From Actinomycetota bacterium (GTDB taxonomy: Bacteria > Actinomycetota > Geothermincolia > Fen-727 > Anoxymicrobiaceae), in NCBI GenBank assembly GCA_016649525.1, contig JAENXM010000015.1:1-14965 (forward strand): DNA of 14,965 bases, written 5' to 3'. The notes under the pieces were generated by a model that saw only the letters and a list, made by a program, of their open reading frames with translations, searched no databases and was not told the DNA's origin. Both the position numbers and the translations under genes were made by a program. This document shows, one piece after another, positions 1 through 7,800 of this stretch. Within the stretch, counting starts at the first letter, position 1. Each line of letters opens with the position of its first letter.

Positions 1-627
1 GAGCTCAACAGGCAGCTCGACAAAGTGATCGCCGAGCGACGCACGGTTCGCTCGTTCACCGACGAGATCCCGCCGAAGGAGCATGTCGAGCAGGTGCTCC
101 GGGCCGGCCTGCTTGCGCCTTATGCCGCGGCGGCGGTCGGTGATTACAGGCTCTTCCGCCGTTTTTTCGTGATGGAGAAGGGCGGCAAGACCGTCAGGGA
201 GGCGGCCTCCATCATGAAGGCAGCTGTCATCGCCGCATTGAAGGCTATTCTTGACAACACGCCCGAAGGCTCCGAGCCTCCTCCCTTCGCGGCGCGCCTC
301 AAGTCGGTCGCAGAAGGCGGTGAGATCGGCTTCGAGAGCGCTCCCTATTTCGTCGTGGCCGCCGAGAAGAAAGGAATACCTCCCGTCGAACTGGAGTCGC
401 TCGCACACGTGATGGAGAACATGTGGCTCAAAGCCACCGCGCTCGGCATGGGGTTCCGGCTCATATCGGCCGCCTCTCGGCATTCGGAAGACCCCGAGTT
501 CTGCAAGCTTTTAGGGCTCACGCCGGGTGAGTTCGCCCTTGTCGGTTGTGCCCTCGGTTACGCCACCGAGTGGCCCCCGGCGACCGACCGCCCGCCGTTC
601 GACGAGATAACGACCTGGCTCGACTGA
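1..627 (+). CDS. Nitroreductase family protein, 5' end outside window
   Basis: The reading frame is open from the first base and ends at TGA 625-627, giving 208 visible residues. The N-terminal part has the FMN-phosphate-binding signature of nitroreductases (IAERRTVRSF, then an acidic turn and a helix). The C-terminal part, LAHVMENMWLKATALGMG followed by LVGCALGYATEWPP, matches the usual nitroreductase core helix and final strand. The family uses FMN and NAD(P)H to reduce nitroaromatics, quinones or enones in the cytoplasm; the substrate cannot be read here. A GTG at position 25 is a possible start, but residues before it (ELNRQLDKV) fit the first helix of the family, so the true start is probably just upstream of the window. 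The protein is short for the family and the centre is divergent. Family assignment is sure, specificity is not. Confidence 0.85.
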   Translation, partial: ELNRQLDKVIAERRTVRSFTDEIPPKEHVEQVLRAGLLAPYAAAAVGDYRLFRRFFVMEKGGKTVREAASIMKAAVIAALKAILDNTPEGSEPPPFAARLKSVAEGGEIGFESAPYFVVAAEKKGIPPVELESLAHVMENMWLKATALGMGFRLISAASRHSEDPEFCKLLGLTPGEFALVGCALGYATEWPPATDRPPFDEITTWLD

Positions 628-663
628 CCGGGCGCGAGCCGACGGCCGACCTCCCGGAGAGGC

Positions 664-687
664 GACGTTCGAGCGCTCGACAACGTC
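664..687. terminator. Hairpin after nitroreductase, possible weak terminator
   Basis: GACGTT and AACGTC enclose the perfect palindrome CGAGCGCTCG, with a 2-nt bulge (AC). It lies 37 bases after the nitroreductase stop. No U-tract follows (only CCTTATAG), so intrinsic termination is uncertain; it could be an RNA-stabilising hairpin. Confidence 0.35.
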
Positions 688-736
688 CCTTATAGCACGC
701 ATCCTGCTCAGGCCTTGCTTAATAACAAGGGTCTTT

Positions 737-816
737 AGCCCGGCCTCTTAGGCCGGGATTTAGGCGGGCCTGAGAGGCCCGTCTCAAGGGAAGTTCGAAT
801 CCCTCTCCCTCCGCCA
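737..816 (+). repeat. Twin-hairpin element with tRNA-Ser-like tail, copy 1
   Basis: This 80-nt unit recurs at 12332-12412 in the same orientation with about 80% or more identity by eye. It has three parts. First is a hairpin CCCGGCCT-loop-AGGCCGGG (739-757). Second is a hairpin (G)CGGGCC-TGAGA-GGCCCG(T). Third is a tail AGGGA-AGTTCGAA-TCCCT followed by CTCCCTCCGCCA. The tail carries the T-loop sequence, acceptor 3' strand and CCA of a bacterial tRNA-Ser. Its last 24 nt equal the minus-strand tRNA fragment at 14166-14189. No matching 5' acceptor strand, D arm or plausible anticodon arm is present upstream, so it is not a complete tRNA. It could be a tRNA-derived dispersed repeat, an old attachment site, or a structured RNA. 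GGCCTCT in hairpin 1 can alternatively pair with AGAGGCC in hairpin 2. Confidence 0.7.
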
Positions 817-880
817 GTTGTTTTTCCCTATTTCTGGGGGGTTATTTAGTTTTAGTAAAAAGTGACAATCCCATCATTAG

Positions 881-909
881 TTGAGTCTGTAAATATTGAC
901 AATTATTAT
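881..909 (+). promoter_or_regulatory. Predicted promoter of the propeller/repeat protein gene
   Basis: A -35 TTGAGT (881-886) and a -10 TATTAT (904-909) are separated by exactly 17 bp, in an AT-rich island within GC-rich surroundings. Transcription would start near 915, leaving an untranslated leader of about 130 nt before the ATG at 1049. Sigma-70-type assignment is by consensus only. Confidence 0.5.
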
Positions 910-915
910 GTCAAT
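895..915. promoter_or_regulatory. Inverted repeat overlapping the -10, operator candidate
   Basis: ATTGACA (895-901) and TGTCAAT (909-915) form perfect 7-bp arms around a 7-bp spacer. The site covers the predicted -10 hexamer and start point, where a repressor would block transcription. TTGACA here also mimics a -35 box, but no good -10 lies 17 bp downstream, so the operator reading is preferred. Confidence 0.35.
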
Positions 916-1048
916 GGCCTTGCCGGCCCCGGCGGGGCCATCGATCGCGTTAGCGAGCGGTTCGTGCGTGGTGATATCATACTGCTTGGATATGTACACG
1001 CGTCTCACCGCGGGACGTTGCCCGCGAAATGTAAAAGAAGGGGAGGTC
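916..1048 (+). other. Structured 5' leader with ribosome binding site
   Basis: The predicted leader holds a GC hairpin (GGCCCC-GGC-GGGGCC, 925-939). It also holds a second hairpin (CGCGGG-ACGTTG-CCCGCG, 1009-1026) 14 nt ahead of a purine-rich Shine-Dalgarno tract (AAGAAGGGGAGG) just before the ATG. I do not recognise a known riboswitch class. The reading frame runs upstream to about 896, but the upstream residues do not resemble a protein N-terminus and the export signal begins only at 1049. Confidence 0.4.
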
Positions 1049-4000
1049 ATGCAGACCAGGGGAGCCAAATCGGCCGTATTACTACTCGCGTTTACCACCG
1101 TTCTCATGGTTTGCTCACCCCTCGCCGGGGGGTCGAATGGTTCGGGCGCCGGAGATGCCCCGTTCGTGTTGACGAAGCAGGATGCCGGCACATCCGTGAG
1201 CCTTTACGGTGTAGCGGCCCCGGATTCGGATCACTGCTGGGCGGTGGGTCAGAACGGAAAGATCTACTACACGTCCAACGCGGGACTCGACTGGACGGAA
1301 CAGAGCAGGGACAAGATTTCGCGCTATCTGTACGCGGTGGCCGCTAACAACAACCAGACCGCCTGGGCAGCCGGAGCCGGTGGCTACATCTACAAGACCG
1401 AGGACGGCTCGACCTGGGATGCAAAGCCAAAGCAGCCGAACGACCGATACGCGGTGACGTCCGTGGGTTCTCAGAACGTGTGGGTGGCCGGATTGGGAGA
1501 TTACGACAGTCACCACGCCTTCGACTACTCCACCGATGGCGGAGACAATTGGAAAGGCTGCGGTCCCATAACCGCCGAGCACCTCACGTACTACGGGATA
1601 TCCGTGATAAAGAGCGGGGACAACTTCGTGGGCTGGGCGGTCGGAAAGGAAGGCTACGCGCAATACCTCAACGACTCCGACCCATCCAAGTGGAAAAAGA
1701 ACTACTTCAGCACCAAGGATTACGACATGTACGGGGTCTCCGTGGTTGACGGCGATCACGCCTGGGCGGTGGGAGAGAGTGGAAGGATCCTCTACTGGAG
1801 TCCTCCCGCCGGCGGGGGCGACCCGACCTGGACAGTGCAGACCGCCCCTTCGGGAGTCGGCAACCTACGGGGCGTCTCGGCGGTGAGCGGGGACAAGGCC
1901 TGGGCGGTGAGCGACAACGGCTCGATCATTCACACGAGCAACGCGGGCCAGACATGGAATAAACAGTCAGTCCCGGGCGGCGTGGGGGCGCTGTACGCGG
2001 TTTCGGCGGTGGACAGCAACAACATGTGGGCCGTAGGTAGCAACGGCACGATAGTTCACGGCCACCTCCTGCCTTATATCGCGGGCTGCGACCCCAATAG
2101 TGCCATACAGGGAGACGAGAACAAGCCTATAGATATCACGGGTGTAAATACCTACTTTCAGACGGGCGCGAGCACGGCCGACTTTGGCGGCGGCGGCGTG
2201 GATGTTACGGGCACGAGTGCGGTCAGCCATACGGAGGCCAGGGCCTCGATAGACGTCCTGACGAACGCCCAAGTGGGGGGCCGGAACGTTACCGTGACTA
2301 CGGAAAGCGAGGTGGCGCAGTCGCAAACCGAGGTTTTCCAGGTAAAGGAGGCACCGCCGCCACCGCAGCCGAAAATAGATTTATGCAAACCCAAGGTGGC
2401 GCAGCAATGGGATGAACTGCGCGTCGTCATCAATGGGGAGAACACGCAGTTCACCAAGGGCGTCAGCACGGCCGATTTCGGTGACGGCATAAAGGTCGAG
2501 AATACCCACGTCGTAACCGACGAGTATGCCATCGCCAAAATCAAGATCGACGGAAACGCCACCGTTGGACCGCGGGGCGTGAACGTCTATACGGAGGGGG
2601 AACAGACGCCGCAAGCCCTCTATGAAGGCTTCACGGTGAACGCGGAGGCCACCCCGTTCATCAGTGGTTGCCAACCCCCGCAGGTTGTGCAGGGCAACGA
2701 ATACTCCCTCACAGTGTCGGGCAGGAACACCCACTTCCAGCAGGGGCTGAGCGAGGGCACCTTCACCGGCCAAGGCATCGAAGTGCAGGCGACTAACGTA
2801 ACGAACAATGGGGTGGCGATTGTCGATATTGTCGTGGTCGCGGACGCCGACCTGGGGCCCAGGGACGTGAACGTCGTGACCCCGGGGCTCGAGTACCCTA
2901 ATGCCCTCCCCGGGGGTCTGGTGGTCGTCGAGCCCCACATACAGAGTCTATCGCCGACCGACGCGGTGCAGGGACACGTTATCAACATGCAAATCCTGGG
3001 AGAAGGTACCCACTTCGCCGACGGGCTGAGCGAAACGGTCATCTCGGGGGAAGGGGTGAAAGCGCAGGGTACCAACGTGTCGGATTCCGAACACGCCACC
3101 GCCGCCAACGTCAAGATCGACGATGACGCCGCGCCGGGCTCGAGGGACGTGAACGTGGTAACCGGAGGTGAGACCCCTGTCCCGCTTGAGGGCGGGCTCA
3201 CCGTCCATGCCAAACCGACGGAACCGCCCGTCTTGAGCGACGTCAGCCCCGGCTCAGGCACCGTGGGAACCGTCGTGGCACTGACCGGGAAGAACTTCGG
3301 GGCGACCCGGGGCTCCTCGAAGGTGACCTTCGACGGAGCCGACGCCGATACATTCCTGTCCTGGTCGGACTACAAGATAGAGTGCAGGGTGCCCATGAGG
3401 GCGTTGACCGGAAACGTCACGGTCCTGACGCCGTGGGGCAACTCAAATACGCTGAAGTTCGCGGTCGAGGACTTCGAGTTCGACTTCGCGGAAGGGACCT
3501 GCCGTTCCGACTTCGATGCTTATTTCTGTATACAGAACCCCGAGCGGGACGAGGCGGACGTGAAGATAACGTACATGCTGGGTGACGGGACGACCAGGGA
3601 GCAGGCGTTTACAGTGCCGGCGAGTTCCCGCTACACCGTCAAGGTATCGGATTTCCTCGGGGTGGGAGACGACACCGCCCACGACTTTTCCGCCGCCGTG
3701 GAGTGCACCAACGAGCTCGCGGTAATCGCCGAGCGCCCGATGTACTTCGACTACCAGGGCTACTCGTCGCTCAACTGGACCGGGGGGGACGATGTCGTCG
3801 GAGAGCACGACCCATCGACCACCTACTACTTCGCGGAAGGGACCTGCCGCCCCGACTTCGACCCCTACCTGACTATACAGAACCCCGGGTCGGATACCGC
3901 GAACGTCAAGATAACCTACATGCTAGGGAACGGCGTCACGATGGAACAGGACATGGCCCTGGCGCCACACTCCCGCTCGACGGTCAGGGTGGAGGACTTT

Positions 4001-4825
4001 CTGGGCGTGGGAGACGACGCCGCTCACGACTTCTCGGCGAAGGTGGCCTGCACGAACAAGAAGGAGATAATCGCCGAGCGCCCGATGTACTTCAACTACA
4101 ACGGGGTTTGGACCGGCGGTCATGACGTCATCGGGGCCGTCTCCCCGGCGGAGAAGTTCTACTTTGCGGAGGGCACCTGCCGCCCCGGCTTCGACACCTA
4201 CATCTGCATCCAGAACCCGGGCGATCTGGCGGCGGAGGTCAAGCTCACTTACATGCTGGGTGACGGTACCAACAGGGTGGATCAGGTCAGGGTGGATCCC
4301 CACTCACGTTCGACGGTCAAGGTGTCGGACTTCCTCGGCGTGGGCGACGACGTCTCACACGACTTCTCCTCCCTGGTGGAGAGCACCAATAACGTGGAGA
4401 TAGTCGCCGAGCGCCCCATGTACTTCGACTACCAGGGCTCCTCGTCGCTCAACTGGACCGGCGGACATGACGTCGTGGGAACGCCGGCTCCGTCCAATTC
4501 GTTCTACTTCGCGGAAGAGACGTGCCGACCCGACTTCGATCCCTACCTTTGCATCCAGAACCCGCAGCTGGCCCATGCCGAGGTGGCGATTACCTACATG
4601 CTGGGGGATGGGACGACAAGGGAGCAGAATGTGAACGTGGCAGCGATCTCCCGGGTGACCGTAAAGGTGTCGGACTTCCTCGGCGTGGGCGACGACGTCT
4701 CACACGACTTCTCCGCAGCGGTAGAGTGCACGAACGGCCTGGGGATCATCGTCGAGCGACCCATGTACTTCAACTACAGCGGGGCGTGGACCGGCGGCTC
4801 CGACGTAATTGGCTTCACCGACTGA
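1049..4825 (+). CDS. Exported seven-bladed beta-propeller protein with Ig/TIG-like domains and four C-terminal repeats
   Basis: The 1,258-residue protein starts at ATG 1049 because a strong purine-rich ribosome site precedes it and a signal peptide follows at once (MQTRGAKS, then AVLLLAFTTVLMVCSPLAGG). Residues about 52-338 hold seven repeats of the type 'LYGVAAxDxxxxWAVGxxGxIxxTxxxGxxW', as in Ycf48/BNR-type propellers. Residues about 340-720 hold four related Ig-like units, each with a G(E/V/R)NT-type motif and ending in (G)xRxVNVxT. A clearer IPT/TIG domain (VSPGSGTVGTVVALTGKNFG) follows at about 727-808. The last 450 residues are four units of about 111-115 residues beginning YFAEGTCRPxFDxY. 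The chain ends SDVIGFTD with no LPXTG motif or hydrophobic tail. It is probably secreted or surface-displayed, with the propeller as binding domain. Ligand unknown; no enzyme motif seen. Confidence 0.85.
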   Translation: MQTRGAKSAVLLLAFTTVLMVCSPLAGGSNGSGAGDAPFVLTKQDAGTSVSLYGVAAPDSDHCWAVGQNGKIYYTSNAGLDWTEQSRDKISRYLYAVAANNNQTAWAAGAGGYIYKTEDGSTWDAKPKQPNDRYAVTSVGSQNVWVAGLGDYDSHHAFDYSTDGGDNWKGCGPITAEHLTYYGISVIKSGDNFVGWAVGKEGYAQYLNDSDPSKWKKNYFSTKDYDMYGVSVVDGDHAWAVGESGRILYWSPPAGGGDPTWTVQTAPSGVGNLRGVSAVSGDKAWAVSDNGSIIHTSNAGQTWNKQSVPGGVGALYAVSAVDSNNMWAVGSNGTIVHGHLLPYIAGCDPNSAIQGDENKPIDITGVNTYFQTGASTADFGGGGVDVTGTSAVSHTEARASIDVLTNAQVGGRNVTVTTESEVAQSQTEVFQVKEAPPPPQPKIDLCKPKVAQQWDELRVVINGENTQFTKGVSTADFGDGIKVENTHVVTDEYAIAKIKIDGNATVGPRGVNVYTEGEQTPQALYEGFTVNAEATPFISGCQPPQVVQGNEYSLTVSGRNTHFQQGLSEGTFTGQGIEVQATNVTNNGVAIVDIVVVADADLGPRDVNVVTPGLEYPNALPGGLVVVEPHIQSLSPTDAVQGHVINMQILGEGTHFADGLSETVISGEGVKAQGTNVSDSEHATAANVKIDDDAAPGSRDVNVVTGGETPVPLEGGLTVHAKPTEPPVLSDVSPGSGTVGTVVALTGKNFGATRGSSKVTFDGADADTFLSWSDYKIECRVPMRALTGNVTVLTPWGNSNTLKFAVEDFEFDFAEGTCRSDFDAYFCIQNPERDEADVKITYMLGDGTTREQAFTVPASSRYTVKVSDFLGVGDDTAHDFSAAVECTNELAVIAERPMYFDYQGYSSLNWTGGDDVVGEHDPSTTYYFAEGTCRPDFDPYLTIQNPGSDTANVKITYMLGNGVTMEQDMALAPHSRSTVRVEDFLGVGDDAAHDFSAKVACTNKKEIIAERPMYFNYNGVWTGGHDVIGAVSPAEKFYFAEGTCRPGFDTYICIQNPGDLAAEVKLTYMLGDGTNRVDQVRVDPHSRSTVKVSDFLGVGDDVSHDFSSLVESTNNVEIVAERPMYFDYQGSSSLNWTGGHDVVGTPAPSNSFYFAEETCRPDFDPYLCIQNPQLAHAEVAITYMLGDGTTREQNVNVAAISRVTVKVSDFLGVGDDVSHDFSAAVECTNGLGIIVERPMYFNYSGAWTGGSDVIGFTD
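3476..4822 (+). repeat. Four tandem repeats encoding the C-terminal tetrad (first gene)
   Basis: Units begin near 3476, 3823, 4156 and 4501, a period of about 333-345 bp. Each encodes (Y)FAEGTCRxxFDxYxxIQNP, then TYMLG(D/N)G, then (S/H)SRxTVKVxDFLGVGDD, a HDFS step, and ends ERPMYF(D/N)Y...W(T)GGxDVxG. Units are very similar to each other in protein and DNA, suggesting recent duplication or gene conversion. Cysteine content per unit is 3, 2, 2 and 3. Confidence 0.85.
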
Positions 4826-4862
4826 AAAATGCAAATCAGTGCCAGGCACCGATTTGCATTTT
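4826..4862. terminator. Bidirectional intrinsic terminator between convergent genes
   Basis: AAAATGCAAATC (4826-4837) pairs perfectly with GATTTGCATTTT (4851-4862). Inside, GTGCC and GGCAC extend the pairing beyond one A/C mismatch. The palindrome begins at the base after the stop codon of the plus-strand gene and lies 20 bases from the stop of the minus-strand gene. It carries A/T runs at both ends, as expected for a terminator serving both strands. The GTGCCAGGCAC core is a motif I recall from REP-like intergenic repeats, so mobile origin is possible. Confidence 0.75.
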
Positions 4863-4882
4863 GGATAACGATCGGGGTGTGA

Positions 4883-7800
4883 TCAGTCGGAATACCCTCC
4901 AATAGTACAGGTTCCGGCACCCATGTTGGACCAGTACATGGAGCGCTCCACCATTATCCTCTTGTCCGACGTCACGCACTCCACGAGCACCGAGGCTTTG
5001 CCTTCCCCGAGCCTGTCGGCCATGCTGTACGTCTTCCTCGAGTTGGCGGGCACCGTATCGGTGAACTTGACGTCGCCATTTCCGGTGGGCGTGAGGTAGG
5101 TGATTAATACTTCAACGTCGCATACGTTCGGGTTCTGGACCAGCGTCCACGTCTCGTAACCGTTCTGCGTCTCCCCGTCGGGCAGGTAGAAGGTGTCGTG
5201 GGCGGCCGGCATGCCGATGGAGTCGTGGCAGGCTTCCCCGAGTGGTGTGCCCTCGCCCCAGTACATCGAGCGCTCCGCGATGACGGGCCTGTCGGCGTGC
5301 ACCCACGTGGATAGGTCCTTCGACGGCACCTGGTCGTTTACATCTATCGTCATTCGTGAGTTCGCTGACATCTGGAACTCCGGCTGGGGCACCGGCCCGT
5401 CTTCCGTCATGTAGGTGACGGTCACGTTCGCCGTCTGGTCGTTCGGGTTCTGCACAAGGACATAGGTGGTGAATCCGTAGTCGGTGGTTCCCTCGGCGAG
5501 GTAGTAATCCGTCGAAGGCGTGGTGGTTCCTATCGAGTCGTGGCCCTCCCGGCGGTCGTAGCGGTACATCGATCGCTCCGGGATGACCGGCACATCCGCC
5601 TCCACCTTGATCGAGGCGTCCCCGCCACCGATGTCATCCGCCATGTTGTAGCTCCGCCGCGAGTTGGCCGGTATCGTCTTGACCGCGCTTGCCGTACCCT
5701 TTCCCTCTATCATGTAGGTGACGGTGGCGGTCGCGTCCGTGTCGTTGGGGTTCTGGATGAGAAGCCAGCACTCGAAGCCCCAGTTCGAGGAGCCCTCCGC
5801 CAGGTACCAGGTCTTCGCGGGGGCGGGCACGCCGATCGAGCTGTGCCCCTCCTGGGAGGGAGCGCCGGGCCCGGTCCAGAGCATGCGCCTGTCCACCGCG
5901 ATTTCCCTGTTCTCCTTGCAGCGGACCATCGTGGACACGTCCGTCGCGCCGATGTCGTTCCTTGGGTCGATCGTGGTCTGGCTCATCGGGTGCAGGCTGA
6001 TGTCCGGGCGCCGCACGGAGCCGGCAGGGGTCATGTAGGTCACTTCAGCAGTGACCTCGGTGGAGTTGGGGTTCTCGACGGTGACGTAAGTATCGAATCC
6101 CCAGTCGGTGGACCCCTCAGCCAGGTACCAGGTGGGGTTCGTCACCGCGAAGTCGGCGCCGTTGCTGGCGCCGCGGGGAGCGTTTACGGTAACGGGGCCC
6201 GTCGTCGCACCGGCCGGGACCTTCACCTCTATCTTCTTGTCCGACCAGGATACGTAGTCGGAGTCCGAGCATTCGATGCCGTCGAACTCCACGCAGGAAC
6301 CGCCCCTGGACGCATCGAAGTTGTCCCCGTTGATCTCAACATTCGTTCCCACGGGGCCGTGGTCCGGGTCGATGCCCGTTATCTCGGGATCCTCGGCCTC
6401 GTTGACCACGAACCCACCGGACTTCGTGCCACTCTTACCGTCGTCGTTGGTCACCACCACGTCGTAGGCCCCCGGGAAGGCGTCCTCGAGGCCGACGCTG
6501 CAGGTTATGCGGTTGGAAGACGGCACCTCCACACCGGTCGCGGTAATGTCGGGCTTTCCCTTCATCTTCAGCTTTACCGAAGCGCCGGGGCGGAAGTACT
6601 CACCGGCCAGGTTACTTATGTCCAACGTCTCGTCGTTCGCCCCCACGTGCGGCGTTGCGCTCTCTACTTCGGGGGGAGGATACTCGACCGTGAACGCGCC
6701 GGGGAGGGTGCCCGAACGGTTGTCTGCGTTCTCCACGTAGACGTCCCAGGCCCCGGTCTCTGCTCCGCTCAGGTCGAAGGAGCAGGTTATATTGTTGGCG
6801 GAGACGACGCTCACCCCCGTGCCGTCGATCTCCCCGGCACCCTTCTTGAGCTTGACCACGGGATGGCCGGCCCCGTCGTAGAAGCCGGTGCCCGCGAGGC
6901 CCGTGATCTCGACGGAGCCGTTGTTGTCCCCCTTTTCGGGGGAGATAGAGCTGATGGTGGGGACCACGTGGAAGGGGCCGGGCGAGGTCGCGGTGCCGGC
7001 GGGCACCGAGACCGTGATGTCTCCCGTGGTCGCCCCGTAGGGCACCTTGCACTTGATCTCGGTGTCGGTCCAGGTGACTATGTCGCTGTCCGCGGCCCTG
7101 TAGCCGTTGAACTCAATGTGTGAGTGCCGGCTCCGGGAAGCGCCGAAGTCCTGGCCGTCAATAGTGATGGTATCCCCGTACTTGCCCTCGCCGGGATCAA
7201 AGGAGTCGAAGGTCGGCGCGGGCCCGAGGTATATCGTGGAGTCGTCCGGCGCTGACTCGTTGCCCGGCATTGCCGCGTCCCGCACCTTGACGTAGACGGT
7301 CTTGTCGCCGGCCCCCATCTCGAGGGTCCACTTCCTGGTGGACCTGTAACGCTCCCAGGTCGCGCCGGTAAATGAAGCGTTGTTGGATATCATCATGTCC
7401 ATCAACCCCGAGCCGCCGGTGTCGCTGGCCTCTATCGTGAGGTCGACGTCCGCGTCTTTCGTGGAGGGGGCGCCGCCTTCGATCAGGAAGTTGTCGACAG
7501 TCGGGTCCATATTGTCGGGACCCGCGCTCTTGTTCACCGACACGTCTTTCGTGGTCGGCGTACTACCGTCCGGGGCGTGGTCTATGTCTGTGTAGACCTG
7601 GCAGATCCTGCGGCTCGGGGGTTCGCCGCCCGAGTCGTAGATGTCCCCGAAGCTTCCGCCCGTTACCTCGTAGTAGTAGTTGTCGGTGAGGTATGGCATC
7701 GGGAACTCGAGATAGGCGCCCGGGAGGTCCCCCGTCCACTGCCCGGAACCGTCGGCGAACTCCTCCCCCGAGAGGTAGTTGGTCGCCGTGCAGGTCACGT

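Noticed and set aside
737..816. Complete tRNA gene, tRNA-Sec or integron attC site
   Set aside because: No 5' acceptor strand, D arm or usable anticodon arm, and no attC core motif; only the tRNA tail is recognisable.
896..1048. Upstream extension of the first propeller gene to the TTG at 896
   Set aside because: Overlaps the predicted promoter and leader; the ribosome site and signal peptide place the start at 1049.
916..1048. Known riboswitch in the leader
   Set aside because: Hairpins are present but no conserved core of a class I know could be matched.
3476..4822. CRISPR array
   Set aside because: Repeat period is about 340 bp and the repeats are in-frame protein modules, not short direct repeats with spacers.
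5540..7123. Long plus-strand frame (527 codons) opposite the phosphoesterase gene
   Set aside because: Rich in R, G, H and V with no domain; it is the antisense shadow of a GC-rich gene whose own frame has signal peptide, catalytic motifs and repeats.
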